A DNA stretch of 64,000 bases from Frigidibacter oleivorans (lineage in GTDB: Bacteria > Pseudomonadota > Alphaproteobacteria > Rhodobacterales > Rhodobacteraceae). The notes beneath the pieces were generated by a model. The model was given only the letters and a program-made list of their open reading frames with translations, was not told the DNA's origin and searched no databases. Within the stretch, counting starts at the first letter, position 1. Each line of letters opens with the position of its first letter. Positions 38,368 to 50,078 of the stretch are shown one piece after another. Location of the stretch: contig NZ_RJRZ01000017.1 of the NCBI RefSeq assembly GCF_003993775.1, positions 1 through 64,000 of the forward strand, written 5' to 3'. Both the position numbers and the translations under genes were made by a program.

Positions 38368-41358
38368 TCAGGCCTTCAGCCGTTCGCCGGCGGGATCGTA
38401 GAAGTTGGTCGAGGTGATCGTGGCGCGCACCGTGCCGTTCGGCATCGGGATATGCACCGTCTCGCCCATCCGGCCATGACCGCCGGCGATCACCGCCATC
38501 GCGATGGGCCGGCCGAGCGCGACCGAGTCGTAGGACGAGGTGACATGCCCCGCCATCGTCATCGGCAGCGTCTGGTTCGGGTCCAGGACGATCTGCGCGC
38601 CCTCTTGCAGCCGGGTTCCGTCCTCGGTCAGCAGGCCGACCAGCTGCTTGCGGTTCGGCGCGACGATGTCGGGACGCTGCAGCGAGCGTTTGCCGACGAA
38701 GTCCTTCTTGGCCTTGCCGATGGCCCAGTCGAGCCCCGCATCCTGCGGCGTGACCGTCCCGTCGGTATCCTGCCCGACGATGATGTAGCCCTTTTCGGCC
38801 CGCAGGACGTGCATCGTTTCCGTGCCGTAGGGGCAGATGTCATAGGGCTGGCCGGCCGCGTGGATCGCCGTCCACAGCGCGAGGCCGTGACGGGCGGGCA
38901 CGTTGATCTCGAAGCCCAGCTCGCCGGTGAAGCTGATGCGGAACAGCCGTGCGGGGAAGCCCGCGACCGTGCATTGCGCGACCGACATATGCGGGAAGGC
39001 CTCGTCCGAGAGGTCCTGCCCCTCGACCAGCGGCGCCAGCACCTTGCGTGCGTTGGGGCCGTTGACGGCGACGGTCGCCCATTGCTCGGTGGTCGAGGTC
39101 AGCCAGACGTCCAGGTCGGGCCATTCCGTCTGCAGGTAATCCTCCATCATGTTCAGGACCCGCGCCGCGCCGCCGGTGGTGGTGGTGACGTGGAACAGGT
39201 CCTGCGCCAGCCGCCCGATCACGCCGTCATCGCGGATGAAACCGTCCTCGCCCAGCAGAAGGCCATAGCGGCACCGGCCCGGCGCCAGTTTCGTCCAGGG
39301 GTTGGTGTACATGCGGTTCATGAACTCGGTGGCATCCGGGCCCGCGACCTCGATCTTGCCGAGGGTCGAGGCGTCGAACATGCCGGCCGAGGCCCGCGTC
39401 ATCCGGCATTCGCGCGCCACGGCGGCGTGCATGTCCTCGCCCGCCCGCGGGAAATACCACGCCCGGCGCCACAGCGAGACCGGCTCGAAAGCCGCGCCCT
39501 GCGCCTCGGCCCAGGGGTCGATGGGCGTCCTGCGCGTCAGCTCGAAGGTGGCGCCCTTGTGATAGCCCACGAAGGCGCCGAAGCTGGTGGGCGTGTAGGG
39601 CGGGCGGAAGGTGGTCAGCCCCACCTGCGGCGGTTCCTTGGCCAGCGCGTCGGCGGCGATCATCAGCCCGTTGATGTTCGACATCTTGCCCTGATCGGTC
39701 GCCATGCCGTTGGTGGTGTAGCGCTTCACATGCTCGATCGAGCGCATGCCTTCGCGCACCGCCAGGCGGATGTCCTTGGCGGTCACGTCGTTCTGGTAGT
39801 CGACGAAGGCCTTGGCCTTGCCCGCGCTGCGGTCGGTCGGCAGCTCTTTCTGGGTGACGCCGGTGCCGGGGCGGTCGCCCTCGACCCCTGCGCCGGCCGG
39901 CGTGCCGGTGCGGCCGAGCGCCTCGGCCGCGGCAAGACCGGCGCGCATGCCGTCTTCCAGCACCGGGCCATAGCCCCACAGACCGCGGCCCGCGCCGGCG
40001 ATCTGGCAGGCCTCGGTCGTGCGATCGGGCAGGAAGGTGCGGTTGTCCGCATCCCAGGCCAGCGAGCCCTTGGTGTGCGAGAAGAGATGCAGCGACGGGG
40101 TCCAGCCGCCACAGATCAGCAGCACGTCGCAGGCGATCTCGCGGCCGGGGCCGACCTTGCCGTCCCGGACCGGGTTCACCCGGACGGACCTGACGCGCAG
40201 CCGGCCGGAGGTGGCGGTGGCGGTATGGCCGGCCAGCACCTCGATCCCGCGGCGGCGCGCGGCATCGACCAGATCCTGGCGCACCCGGTCGCGGGTGTCG
40301 GCGATGGCCGCGACGCGGGCGCCGGCATCGGCCAGGTCGAAGGCGGCATACCAGGCGCTGTCATGGCTGGTCACCACGGCCGCAATGTCGCCCACCTTGA
40401 CGCCATAGCGGTTCAGGTAGGTCTGGGCCGCGCCGGCCAGCATGACGCCGGGACGGTCGTTGCCGTCGAAGACCAGCGGTTTTTCCAGCGCGCCCTGCGC
40501 CAGAACGACCTGCCTGGCCCGTACATGCCACATCCGCTCGCGCGGGGCGCCCTGCGGGGGCCGGTCCAGATGGTCGGCCACCCGCTCGACAAGGCCGACG
40601 AAGTTCTGGTGATAATAGCCGATCGCGGTCGTGCGGGTCATCAGCGTGACGCCGGCCGCGCGCAGCTGCGCCACCCGGTCGGCCAGCCATGCCCAGGCCC
40701 CCTGCCCGTCGATGCGGACGGAGGGATCGGACAGCAGCGAACCGCCCATCTCGGGGTTCTCGTCGACCAATACCACGCGCGCGCCGGATTTCGCCGCCAC
40801 CAGCGCCGCCTGCAGGCCGGCCGCCCCGCCGCCGATCACCAGCACGTCGGTATGCAGGTTGCGGCTGGCATAGCTGTCGGGGTCGGCCTCGGTCGGGGAT
40901 TTTCCCAGACCGGCAGCGGCGCGGATAAAGGGTTCGTAGACCCTGTCCCAGAAGCTGCGGGGCCACATGAAGGTCTTGTAGTAGAACCCGGCCGAGAACA
41001 GCATGTAGGCGCGGTCGTTCACCGCCCCGATGTCGAACTTCAGGGACGGCCACTTGTTCTGGCTTTCCGCCACCAGCCCCTCGCGCAGTTCCTGCACGGT
41101 GGCGCGGGTATTCGGCTCGAACCGGCCGGGGCCGCGCGAGGTGCCGATCAGGGCGTTCGGTTCCTCGGACCCGGCGGTGACCGGGCCGCGCGGGCGGTGA
41201 TACTTGAACGACCGGCCCATCAGGTGGACGCCATGCGCCAGCAGCGCCGAGGCGACGGTGTCGCCGCGAAGGCCGGTATAGCTGCGGCCGTCGAAGGTGA
41301 AGCGGACGGTCCGGGCGGGATCGACCCGGCCCATGCCCGGGATGCGGTAACGGCTCAT
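38368..41358 (-). CDS. soxA: Sarcosine oxidase, alpha subunit
   Basis: 996-residue subunit that binds NAD+ and, through its C-terminal half, tetrahydrofolate. N-terminal ferredoxin-like region (FDGRSYTGLRGDTVASALLAHG), a Rossmann domain with VIGGGAAGLQAAL near 175, and a GcvT-like folate domain from about 610, where the formaldehyde equivalent is captured as 5,10-methylene-THF. Overlaps soxD by four bases (ATGA). A long antisense frame covers it but is only a codon-bias shadow. Confidence 0.95.
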   Translation of the reverse strand: MSRYRIPGMGRVDPARTVRFTFDGRSYTGLRGDTVASALLAHGVHLMGRSFKYHRPRGPVTAGSEEPNALIGTSRGPGRFEPNTRATVQELREGLVAESQNKWPSLKFDIGAVNDRAYMLFSAGFYYKTFMWPRSFWDRVYEPFIRAAAGLGKSPTEADPDSYASRNLHTDVLVIGGGAAGLQAALVAAKSGARVVLVDENPEMGGSLLSDPSVRIDGQGAWAWLADRVAQLRAAGVTLMTRTTAIGYYHQNFVGLVERVADHLDRPPQGAPRERMWHVRARQVVLAQGALEKPLVFDGNDRPGVMLAGAAQTYLNRYGVKVGDIAAVVTSHDSAWYAAFDLADAGARVAAIADTRDRVRQDLVDAARRRGIEVLAGHTATATSGRLRVRSVRVNPVRDGKVGPGREIACDVLLICGGWTPSLHLFSHTKGSLAWDADNRTFLPDRTTEACQIAGAGRGLWGYGPVLEDGMRAGLAAAEALGRTGTPAGAGVEGDRPGTGVTQKELPTDRSAGKAKAFVDYQNDVTAKDIRLAVREGMRSIEHVKRYTTNGMATDQGKMSNINGLMIAADALAKEPPQVGLTTFRPPYTPTSFGAFVGYHKGATFELTRRTPIDPWAEAQGAAFEPVSLWRRAWYFPRAGEDMHAAVARECRMTRASAGMFDASTLGKIEVAGPDATEFMNRMYTNPWTKLAPGRCRYGLLLGEDGFIRDDGVIGRLAQDLFHVTTTTGGAARVLNMMEDYLQTEWPDLDVWLTSTTEQWATVAVNGPNARKVLAPLVEGQDLSDEAFPHMSVAQCTVAGFPARLFRISFTGELGFEINVPARHGLALWTAIHAAGQPYDICPYGTETMHVLRAEKGYIIVGQDTDGTVTPQDAGLDWAIGKAKKDFVGKRSLQRPDIVAPNRKQLVGLLTEDGTRLQEGAQIVLDPNQTLPMTMAGHVTSSYDSVALGRPIAMAVIAGGHGRMGETVHIPMPNGTVRATITSTNFYDPAGERLKA

Positions 41359-41654
41359 TCCGCGGCCTCCAGCGTGGCGTGTGCCGGGCGCTCTTCGCCG
41401 GCCTTGTAGGTCATCAGGAACCGGTCGCTGACGGTGTCGCGGCAGGCGTTGAAGAAGCGGCCGCAGCCATGGATATGGCGCCAGCGTTCATAATGGGGCC
41501 CGCGCGCATTGGTGCGGATGAAGAGGAAATCGCGCCATTCCTCGTCCGTCAGGGCCGAGGGATCGGCCGGGCGCGCGATATGCGCCTCGCCGGCATAGGC
41601 GAATTCGGCCTCGGGCAGGGTCTCGTCGCAATAGGGGCAATGGATCAGAAGCAT
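41355..41654 (-). CDS. soxD: Sarcosine oxidase, delta subunit
   Basis: 99-residue zinc-binding subunit. The likely ligands are Cys6 and Cys9 (CPYCDE) with a His and Cys64 in the HIHGCGRFFNACRD segment, the known pattern of SoxD. Its stop overlaps the soxA start. Confidence 0.93.
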   Translation of the reverse strand: MLLIHCPYCDETLPEAEFAYAGEAHIARPADPSALTDEEWRDFLFIRTNARGPHYERWRHIHGCGRFFNACRDTVSDRFLMTYKAGEERPAHATLEAAE

Positions 41655-41664
41655 GGCGGGGTCC

Positions 41665-42918
41665 TCAATGCGCGACGGCGGCGGCGGCGGCTTCGTCGAT
41701 CAGCCGGCCGGTGGTGAAGCGTTCCAGCGTGAAGGGCGCGTTGATCGGATGCGGCTCGTCCTTGGCCACCGTCCAGGCCAGCGTATGCGCGGCCCCCGGC
41801 GTCGCCTTGAAGCCGCCGGTGCCCCAGCCGCAGTTGACATAGAGACCCTTGACCGGGGTCTTGCCGAGGATGGCGCTGCGGTCCGGGGTCACGTCCACGA
41901 TGCCGCCCCATTTGCGCAGCATCCGCATGCGGTTGAAGATCGGGAACACCTCGCAGATGGCCGCGACGGTATGTTCGATCAGGGGCAGCCCGCCGCGCTG
42001 GCTGTAGCTGGTATACTGGTCGGTGCCCGAACCGATGACCAGCTCGCCCTTGTCGGACTGGCTGATATAGGCATGGACCGAATTCGACATGACGACGCAG
42101 GGGAAGATCGGCTTCACCGGCTCGCTGACCAGGGCCTGCAGCGGGAAGCTTTCCAGCGGCATCCGCACGCCCGCGCTGTCCATCACCACGCTGGTGTGAC
42201 CCGCGGCCGAGACGGCGACCTTCTTCGCCTTGATGAAGCCCCTGGCGGTATCGACGCCCTGCACGGCCCCGTCGGGCCCGCGCCGGATCGCGATGACCGG
42301 GCAGTTCTGGATGATGTCCACGCCCCGCGCGGCGGCGGCGCGGGCATAGCCCCAGGCCACCGCGTCGTGCCGCGCCGTCCCCGCCCGCATCTGCAGCGCC
42401 GCGCCCATCACCGGATAGCGGGCGTCGGGGCTGATGTTCAGCGGCGGGCAGAAGGCCTTGGCCTCATCCCGGGTCAGCCAGCGGTTGTCGACGCCGTTCA
42501 GGCGATTCGAATGGACATGGCGCTGGAAGGACTGCACGTCATGGACGTTGTGCGCCAGCATCATCACGCCGCGCTTGGAATACATGACGTTGTAGTTCAG
42601 CTCCTGGCTCAGGTTCTCCCACAGGTCGAGCGCATGATCGTAAAGCCGCGCGCTTTCGTCATAGAGATAGTTCGAGCGGATGATGGTCGTGTTCCGGCCG
42701 GTATTGCCGCCGCCCAGCCAGCCCTTGTCGATCACGGCGACATTGGTGATGCCGTGTTCCTTGGCCAGATAATAGGCGGCGCCCAGGCCGTGGCCGCCCG
42801 CGCCCACGATGACCACGTCGTATTCGGCCTTGGGCTGGCTGTCGGGCCACTGCTCGCGCCAGTTCTTGTGGCCCGTCAGCGCGTTCCTGAGCAGGGACAT
42901 GGCAGAGAAACGTTGCAT
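41665..42918 (-). CDS. soxB: Sarcosine oxidase, beta subunit
   Basis: Flavoprotein subunit that oxidises sarcosine; carries FAD and covalent FMN in the family. The 417-residue product starts at 42918 ([17 protein letters not shown]) with GAGAGGG upstream; the open frame runs on into the divergent regulator but is not conserved there. The dinucleotide fold is [22 protein letters not shown], followed by [20 protein letters not shown] and the C-terminal [11 protein letters not shown]. First gene of soxBDAG-glyA-sdaA, divergent from the GbdR-like regulator at 43015. Confidence 0.95.
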   Translation of the reverse strand: MQRFSAMSLLRNALTGHKNWREQWPDSQPKAEYDVVIVGAGGHGLGAAYYLAKEHGITNVAVIDKGWLGGGNTGRNTTIIRSNYLYDESARLYDHALDLWENLSQELNYNVMYSKRGVMMLAHNVHDVQSFQRHVHSNRLNGVDNRWLTRDEAKAFCPPLNISPDARYPVMGAALQMRAGTARHDAVAWGYARAAAARGVDIIQNCPVIAIRRGPDGAVQGVDTARGFIKAKKVAVSAAGHTSVVMDSAGVRMPLESFPLQALVSEPVKPIFPCVVMSNSVHAYISQSDKGELVIGSGTDQYTSYSQRGGLPLIEHTVAAICEVFPIFNRMRMLRKWGGIVDVTPDRSAILGKTPVKGLYVNCGWGTGGFKATPGAAHTLAWTVAKDEPHPINAPFTLERFTTGRLIDEAAAAAVAH

Positions 42919-43014
42919 GGCGGGGGCCCTCTCCATCGAAGCTGACGGGCAGATTAAGTTTTCATGACGCCCGCCGTTTGTAGATTTGCGCCAGTCACCG
43001 TGTAGGATCGCGTC

Positions 43015-44031
43015 ATGACCTCCGTGCCGTCCAAACCGATTCCCGCCACCCGCCTGCGCGTCGCCTTCCTGCTGGCCGATCAGTTCACCCTGTCGGCCTT
43101 TGCCAGTTTCGTGGACGTCCTGCGGCTGGCGGCGGACGATGCGGACAAGTCGCGCCCGATCCTGTGCGACTGGACCGTGCTGGCCGAGAAGATGGACCCG
43201 ATCCGGTCCAGCTGCGGTGTGCGCGTGCAGCCCGACACCCCGCTGCGCCGGGCCGGGCCCTTCGACTATCTGGTGGTGGTAGGCGGCCTCATCAGCGACC
43301 GGGCCGCCTTCGGACCGCAGGCGCTGGACTTCATCACGCAGACGGCTGCGCGCGGGGTGCCGCTGGTGGGGCTTTGTACCGGGGTCTTCACCCTGCAGGC
43401 GGCGGGGCTGCTGCAGGGCTATCGCTGCTGCGTCAGCTGGTTCCACCATCAGGATTTCATCGACCGGTTCGAGCATGAGACGCCGGTGTCGGACCAGATC
43501 TTCGTGGTCGACCGCGACCGGCTGACCTGTTCGGGCGGACACGGGGCGGCGCATCTGGCGGCCTTTCTGGTGCAGCGCCATGTCGGGCAGTCGGCGGCCA
43601 TCAAGAGCCTGAACATCCTGATGATCGAGGATGCGCTTGGCGGCCGGCGCGCGCAGCCCGGGCAGATGCTGGCCCGGCAGGCGCGGGACGAGATGGTCAA
43701 GCGCGCCGTCCTGAAGATGCAGCAGAACATCGAGCAGCCGCTGAACGTGGACGAGATCGCAGCCGCCCTCGGCACCGCGCGCCGCACGCTGGAACGGCGG
43801 TTCCAGGCCGATCTGGGCCAGTCGCCCCGGCGGATCTACCTCGAGATCCGGCTGGACCGCGCCGCGGCCCGGCTGCACCGGACCCGGCAATCGGTGACCG
43901 AGATCGCGCTGGCGTGCGGCTTTTGCGACGCGCCGCATCTGGCGCGCGTGCTCAAGTCCGAGCGCGGGGTCAGCCCGGGCGAGATCCGCGGCGCCCCGTC
44001 CGAGCCGGCCGAGGCTATGCCTCGACCGTGA
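43015..44031 (+). CDS. GbdR-like GATase1/AraC transcriptional regulator (copy 1)
   Basis: 338-residue regulator of the GlxA family: an N-terminal DJ-1/PfpI-like amidotransferase domain (about 15-200, with [10 protein letters not shown] and [17 protein letters not shown] around the nucleophile-elbow Cys) and a C-terminal AraC helix-turn-helix pair (about 230-325). This is the architecture of GbdR, which senses betaine and dimethylglycine in pseudomonads. It is divergent from soxB over 96 bases and convergent with gbcB, overlapping its end by 17 bases. A close paralogue sits at 52889. The ligand is inferred from context. Confidence 0.85.
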   Translation: MTSVPSKPIPATRLRVAFLLADQFTLSAFASFVDVLRLAADDADKSRPILCDWTVLAEKMDPIRSSCGVRVQPDTPLRRAGPFDYLVVVGGLISDRAAFGPQALDFITQTAARGVPLVGLCTGVFTLQAAGLLQGYRCCVSWFHHQDFIDRFEHETPVSDQIFVVDRDRLTCSGGHGAAHLAAFLVQRHVGQSAAIKSLNILMIEDALGGRRAQPGQMLARQARDEMVKRAVLKMQQNIEQPLNVDEIAAALGTARRTLERRFQADLGQSPRRIYLEIRLDRAAARLHRTRQSVTEIALACGFCDAPHLARVLKSERGVSPGEIRGAPSEPAEAMPRP

Positions 44032-45088
44032 CGGTGCCGCGCGGGTTCGAGCAGCAGGCGAGGATGTAGCCCTCCTCGACCTCGTCCTCGCTGATCCCGC
44101 CGTTATGGACCATATGCACCTCGCCCGACAGCTTGCGGACGCGGCAGGTGCCGCAGACGCCCATGCTGCAGCCGAAGGGGATGGCGACCCCGGCCGCGCG
44201 GGCCGCGTTCAGCACCGTGTCGGCGGCGCTGCACTCATGCGTGACGCCGCTGTCGGCGAAGACCAGCTGCGCGGTCTCGACCGGCGCCTCGTCGGTGCTG
44301 CCGCTTTCCACCACGGGCACCTGCCCCGGCTCCGGCGCGCCGAAACTTTCCTGATGGTAATGGGCCATGTCGAAGCCCAGGCCCGCCAGCGCCTCGCGGA
44401 CGGCCTGCATGAAGCCTTCGGGGCCGCAACAGAACACCTCGCGTTCCAGGTAGTCGGGCGCCATCAGGCCCAGCATCAGCTGGTTGAAGCGGCCCTTGTA
44501 GCCGGTCCAGGGCTGATAGATGTCGGCCTCCTGCACGACCCATTTCAGGTCCAGCCCCTCGATCCGGGTGGCCATCTGTTCCAGCCGGCGCTTGAAGATA
44601 ATCTCGGAGGGACGTTCGGCGCAGTTCACGAAGACGATATCGCAGCTGCGGCCCAGATCGTAGATCTCGGTCGTCATCGACATCATCGGGGTGATGCCCG
44701 ACCCGGCCGAGATGAACAGGTACTTCTTCGCCGGGAAATGGGTCGAGGTGAAACGCCCGCCCGGCCCTCTGACCTTCAGCCGGGTGCCGGGCCGCACGTT
44801 CTCCATGATCCAGCGCGTGCCGATGCTGTCGGGCTGCGCCTTGATCGTGATCGTCAGCGATTTCGGCCGGCTCGGCGAGGACGAGATCGTGTAGGTCCGG
44901 TGCAGCGGGCCGCCCGGCACCGGCAGTTCCAGCGTCAGGAACTGGCCGGCGAGGAAGTCGAAGGCGCGGCCGGACGGCGCCTGAAAGCAGACCGTCACGA
45001 CATTGGGCGCTTCCGGCAGGATCGAGACGCATTCCAGCGGCTCGTCATCCGTCCATTTCGCCCCGGCGGAATGCTGGGAATCGAGCAT
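44015..45088 (-). CDS. gbcB: Glycine betaine monooxygenase reductase subunit
   Basis: NAD(P)H-dependent reductase feeding the GbcA oxygenase. 357 residues: an FAD domain with [10 protein letters not shown] near 65, an NAD domain with [13 protein letters not shown] near 126 and FCCGPEGFM near 219, and a C-terminal plant-type [2Fe-2S] ferredoxin with Cys307, Cys312, Cys315 and Cys345 or 346 ([10 protein letters not shown] then ACC). The arrangement matches GbcB. It follows gbcA by four bases. Its 3' end overlaps that of the convergent regulator. Confidence 0.92.
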   Translation of the reverse strand: MLDSQHSAGAKWTDDEPLECVSILPEAPNVVTVCFQAPSGRAFDFLAGQFLTLELPVPGGPLHRTYTISSSPSRPKSLTITIKAQPDSIGTRWIMENVRPGTRLKVRGPGGRFTSTHFPAKKYLFISAGSGITPMMSMTTEIYDLGRSCDIVFVNCAERPSEIIFKRRLEQMATRIEGLDLKWVVQEADIYQPWTGYKGRFNQLMLGLMAPDYLEREVFCCGPEGFMQAVREALAGLGFDMAHYHQESFGAPEPGQVPVVESGSTDEAPVETAQLVFADSGVTHECSAADTVLNAARAAGVAIPFGCSMGVCGTCRVRKLSGEVHMVHNGGISEDEVEEGYILACCSNPRGTVTVEA

Positions 45089-45092
45089 CGGC

Positions 45093-46424
<1,332 letters not shown>

Positions 46425-46464
46425 CTAGATTACCTTGGCTAAACTCATTCCGCCAAATGACGGC

Positions 46465-46494
46465 TGCGACATCTTATAGCGCGGATGCGACATC
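46465..46494 (+). repeat. Two TGCGACATC direct repeats before lysR
   Basis: TGCGACATC occurs at 46465-46473 and 46486-46494, a 21-base period (two helical turns), the second copy ending at the lysR ATG. The same TGCGAC word appears as a dyad near 55.9 kb. Candidate regulator site, perhaps autoregulatory. Confidence 0.45.
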
Positions 46495-47397
46495 ATGCCC
46501 AAGCCCTACAACCTGCCTCCGCTCGGCGATCTGGCCTGTTTCGAGGTCGCCGCCCGGCACCTGAGCTTCAAGCGCGCCTCGGGCGAACTGAACGTGACCT
46601 CGGCCGCCGTCAGCCACCGCATCAAGGCGCTGGAAGAGCATCTGGGCCAGCCCCTGTTCATCCGCCGCTATCGCGGAGTTGAACTGACCGAGGCGGGTGC
46701 CCTGCTGTTCGTGGCCCTGCAACGCGGGCTTGAGGGAATCGCCGAAAGCGTAAGCCGCATCCGCAGCCGCTCGGTCCGCTCGGGCGTGTCGATCGCGGCG
46801 ACGACGGCGGTCAGCGCGCTGTGGCTGATGCCCCGTCTGGCGGGCTTCCTGTCCGCCCATCCCGAGGTGGCGCTGTCGCAGGCGGTTCACGACGGCGCCG
46901 CCCCCGAGGGGGTGGATCTGAGCATCCATTACGGCGATCCGGCCGAGGTGCAGGACGAGACGGCGATCCTGATGCAGGACCGCATCCTTGCGCTCGGGAC
47001 CGACAGTTTCATGGAGAGGCATCGCATCGCCAGCCTCGCCGATCTGGCGGCGGTTCCGCTGATCCACACCCGCTCGGACGAACCGGAATGGACGACCTGG
47101 GCCGACTGGCTGCGCAAGGTGGCCTCGGTGGAGCCGCGCGGGCCGGGCTTCACGCTGAACAACTATCTGGTATCGCTGCAGGCGGCCGAAGACGGCATCG
47201 GCGCGGTGCTGGGGTGGGAGGCGCTGACCGGCCCCTATCTGGCCCGCGGCAGGCTGCGCGCCCTGGTGCCCGAGGTCCTGCCCTCGCCCTATCCGTTCTA
47301 CCTGCGAATCCATGGCCGCGCCTCGGCCAATGCGCGGCTGCTGGCGGACTGGCTGGTCGCCCAGGGAAACGGCACGGGGCAGGTCGCGGCCGGATAG
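46495..47397 (+). CDS. LysR-family transcriptional regulator (GcvA-like)
   Basis: 300-residue LysR regulator with helix-turn-helix around residues 21-46 (LSFKRASGELNVTSAAVSHRIKALE) and an effector domain with SVSIAATTAVSALWLMPRL-like start, typical of the GcvA branch, which in E. coli responds to glycine and purines. Divergent from gbcA over 148 bases and convergent with the dimethylglycine dehydrogenase gene. The position makes it a strong candidate regulator of betaine/glycine catabolism. Effector unknown. Confidence 0.85.
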   Translation: MPKPYNLPPLGDLACFEVAARHLSFKRASGELNVTSAAVSHRIKALEEHLGQPLFIRRYRGVELTEAGALLFVALQRGLEGIAESVSRIRSRSVRSGVSIAATTAVSALWLMPRLAGFLSAHPEVALSQAVHDGAAPEGVDLSIHYGDPAEVQDETAILMQDRILALGTDSFMERHRIASLADLAAVPLIHTRSDEPEWTTWADWLRKVASVEPRGPGFTLNNYLVSLQAAEDGIGAVLGWEALTGPYLARGRLRALVPEVLPSPYPFYLRIHGRASANARLLADWLVAQGNGTGQVAAG

Positions 47398-47439
47398 GCA
47401 GCCGCGACCGGGGGTTATCTCAGCTAATCCCTCTGCTAC

Positions 47440-50001
47440 TCAGCTCCGGGGTTTGGCATTTTCGGGATCGTAGAGGGGGGCATAGCCGATGCCGGCAACC
47501 TCGACCGGGTAGATTTCGTCGAAATAGCTGACCGTCAGCTTGCGGCCCTTCTGGCAGTAGTCCCACGGCAGATAGGCCAGCGCGATGTTCCTGCCGATGC
47601 TCGGGCCATAGGCGATGGAGGTGGTGTAGGAGCGCCGGCCCAGGCTGTCGACCAGCACCGCGCCGCTGTCCGGGTCCATCACCGGCAGGGTGCCGACGGG
47701 GTAGCGGGCCTCACCCCGGCTGTCCACGTTGTCGGTCATCACCAGCGTGCACAGCATCGCGGGCTGGTGATCGCGGGCGCGGTATTCCAGATGCCGGGCC
47801 TTGCCGCAGAAATCCGCCTCCTTGACCTTGGGGCGGGCGAGGTCGGCCTCCAGCAGGTTGTACTGGGTTAGCAGATCGGCGTTCTGCAGACGCAGCGATT
47901 TCTCCAGCCGGCGCGAGTTGGCATAGGTCTCGACGCCGACCGCCATCACGCCCGCATCCCGCAGCGCGTCCCAGACGGCGAGGCCGTCGCCATAGGGCAT
48001 GTGCAGTTCCCAGCCCTGCTCGCCGACATAGGAGATGCGGAAGGCCATCACGGTGCGGCCGGCGATCTCGATCTCGCGGATGGCGGCGAAGGGAAAGTTC
48101 GCCGCGTCCAGCGCGTCCGGGTCGGCCACGACCTTCTTGAGGTTCGCGCGCGCGTTCGGCCCCCAGATGCCGATCGTCGTGTAGTCCTCGGTCACGTCGG
48201 TGACGGTCACGTCGAGCCCGCGATCCTGCGCGACGCGGCGCAGGTGGATCAGGTCGCGCGGGCCGGCATCCGCCCCGTTCACCAGCCGGCAGCGATCCGC
48301 CATGCGGAAGACGGTGAAGTCGGCACGGACCATGCCTTCCTCGTCCAGCATATGGGTGTAGATGCCCTTGCCGATATTGCCCTCGCCGCCGATCTTCGCG
48401 GCGCACAGCCACTCCATCAGCGCCACATGGTCGGGGCCGGTGATGTCGGTCATGTGGAAATGCGACAGGTTGATGATGCCGCAATCCGCGCTCATCTCCA
48501 GTTGCTCGGCATTCGAGACGCGCCAGAAATGGCGGTTGTCCCATTCATTCTCGCGCAGGGGAACCTGATCCGCGTATTTTTCCAGCAGGTGCTCGTTGGC
48601 GGCATAGCCATGCGCGCGCTCCCAGCCCCCCAGTTCCATGAAATAGCCGCCCAGTTCGCGTTCCCGTTCGTGGAAGGGCGAGCGGCGGATGCCGCGGGCA
48701 TTGGCGAAGGGTTCGCGCGGATGGACCGGCGGGTTGTAGATCTTGGCGGCGGTTTCGGCGCAGCGGCCCCAGATGTAGTCCTCGGACAGCTGGAAGTCGT
48801 TGAAGCGGGCATAGTCGATGCCGTGATGGTCGATTTCGGTCCGACCCTTGGTCATCCAGTCGGCGATCAGCTTGCCCATGCCGGGCCCATCCTTGACCCA
48901 GATCGCGACCGCATACCACAGGCCCCGCAGCTTGCGGCTTTCGCCCATCGAGGGCCCGCCATCGGTCGTCGTCTGCAGCAGGCCGTTGAAGGAATGGCCC
49001 TCGTTGAAGCCCAGCTCGGCCAGGATCGGCGTCAGCTCGATGGCGCGCTCCAGCGGCTCGATCACGTCGTCCAGCACCAGATCGCGCTGCGAGGGCGACA
49101 GCCGCGCCTCGTGCTTTTCCAGAAGCTCGCGCGGATGGACCATCCGCACGTCCTTTTCGTAGTAATAGCCCCACTCGATCTGGCCGCCCTCAGTGGTGTT
49201 GGGGTCTCCGGTGTCGCGCAGATAGGCCGAGTTGCCCTGGTCGCGCAGCAGCGGGCGGCCGATCTCGAGCCCGGTGCCCGCGAATTCGTCATAGGGGCCG
49301 AAGAAGGTCAGCGGGTGATCGACCGGCATCACCGGCAGATCCTCGCCCGCCATCTCGGCGATCAGGCGTCCCCACAGGCCCGCGCAGACCACGACATGGT
49401 CGGCCATGATCGTGCCGCGGCTGGTCTTGACGCCGGTGATGCGGCCGTTCTCGTGGATCAGTTCCAGCGCGGGGGTGTTGGCGAAGGCCTTCAGCTTGCC
49501 CGCGGCCTCGGCCATGTCGACCAGCTTGCCGGCCACCGTCTGCGAGCGCGGCACCACGAGTCCCGCATCGGGGTCCCACAGCGCGCCCTGGATCAGGTGC
49601 TCTTCCAGCAGCGGGAACTTCGCCTTGGCCTCGGCCGCCGAGATGATCGAGACATTGGTGCCGAAGGCCTTTCCGCTGTCGACGCGGCGCTTCAGTTCGG
49701 CCATGCGGGCGTCATCGCCGACCCGCGCGACCTCGAGCCCGCCGATGCGCCGGTAATGGCCCAGCTTCTCGTAGAAATTCATCGAATACATCGTCGTCCA
49801 GCAGGACAGCAGGTCGTGGCTGGTCGCGTAGCAGAAGTCCGAGGCATGCGCCGTCGAGCCGACATCCGTGGGGATCCCCGACTTGTCGATCCCGACGATG
49901 TCGTCCCACCCGTTCTCGATCAGGTGATGTGCGACGGACGCGCCGACAATCCCTCCAAGACCGACGATGACAACCCGGGCAGACGAGGGAAAAGCGGACA
50001 T
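47440..50001 (-). CDS. Dimethylglycine dehydrogenase-like FAD/GcvT protein
   Basis: 853-residue flavoprotein predicted to oxidise dimethylglycine to sarcosine, passing the one-carbon unit to tetrahydrofolate and electrons to ETF. N-terminal Rossmann motif VVIVGLGGIVGASVAHHL near 11, then GSTAHAS with His52 at the place where DMGDH attaches FAD covalently, a DAO domain to about 370, the FAO_M linker, and a C-terminal GcvT folate domain (about 430-850). The start at 50001 has AAGGA upstream. Together with etfBA copy 2 and folD it forms the unit etfB-etfA-folD-this gene. A sarcosine dehydrogenase role is the main alternative, but soxBDAG already covers that step. Confidence 0.85.
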   Translation of the reverse strand: MSAFPSSARVVIVGLGGIVGASVAHHLIENGWDDIVGIDKSGIPTDVGSTAHASDFCYATSHDLLSCWTTMYSMNFYEKLGHYRRIGGLEVARVGDDARMAELKRRVDSGKAFGTNVSIISAAEAKAKFPLLEEHLIQGALWDPDAGLVVPRSQTVAGKLVDMAEAAGKLKAFANTPALELIHENGRITGVKTSRGTIMADHVVVCAGLWGRLIAEMAGEDLPVMPVDHPLTFFGPYDEFAGTGLEIGRPLLRDQGNSAYLRDTGDPNTTEGGQIEWGYYYEKDVRMVHPRELLEKHEARLSPSQRDLVLDDVIEPLERAIELTPILAELGFNEGHSFNGLLQTTTDGGPSMGESRKLRGLWYAVAIWVKDGPGMGKLIADWMTKGRTEIDHHGIDYARFNDFQLSEDYIWGRCAETAAKIYNPPVHPREPFANARGIRRSPFHERERELGGYFMELGGWERAHGYAANEHLLEKYADQVPLRENEWDNRHFWRVSNAEQLEMSADCGIINLSHFHMTDITGPDHVALMEWLCAAKIGGEGNIGKGIYTHMLDEEGMVRADFTVFRMADRCRLVNGADAGPRDLIHLRRVAQDRGLDVTVTDVTEDYTTIGIWGPNARANLKKVVADPDALDAANFPFAAIREIEIAGRTVMAFRISYVGEQGWELHMPYGDGLAVWDALRDAGVMAVGVETYANSRRLEKSLRLQNADLLTQYNLLEADLARPKVKEADFCGKARHLEYRARDHQPAMLCTLVMTDNVDSRGEARYPVGTLPVMDPDSGAVLVDSLGRRSYTTSIAYGPSIGRNIALAYLPWDYCQKGRKLTVSYFDEIYPVEVAGIGYAPLYDPENAKPRS

Positions 50002-50049
50002 GAGAGGGTTCCTTGGTCGTTGACGCGGGCGCACCCGCAGATGGGAAAG

Positions 50050-50072
50050 GCCCGCCGCGGGGGGCGGCGGGC
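50050..50072 (-). terminator. Hairpin between folD and the DMGDH-like gene
   Basis: Arms GCCCGCCGC (50050-50058) and GCGGCGGGC (50064-50072), 9 base pairs with a 5-base loop. Read on the minus strand it follows folD by six bases and is trailed by CTTTCCC. It would end or attenuate transcription before the dehydrogenase gene, which may therefore have its own promoter. Confidence 0.55.
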
Positions 50073-50078
50073 GGCGGG

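Noticed and set aside
38101-41409. 1102-residue plus-strand open frame
   Set aside because: Exactly antisense to soxA; low-complexity Arg/Gly/His-rich translation typical of a high-GC codon shadow.
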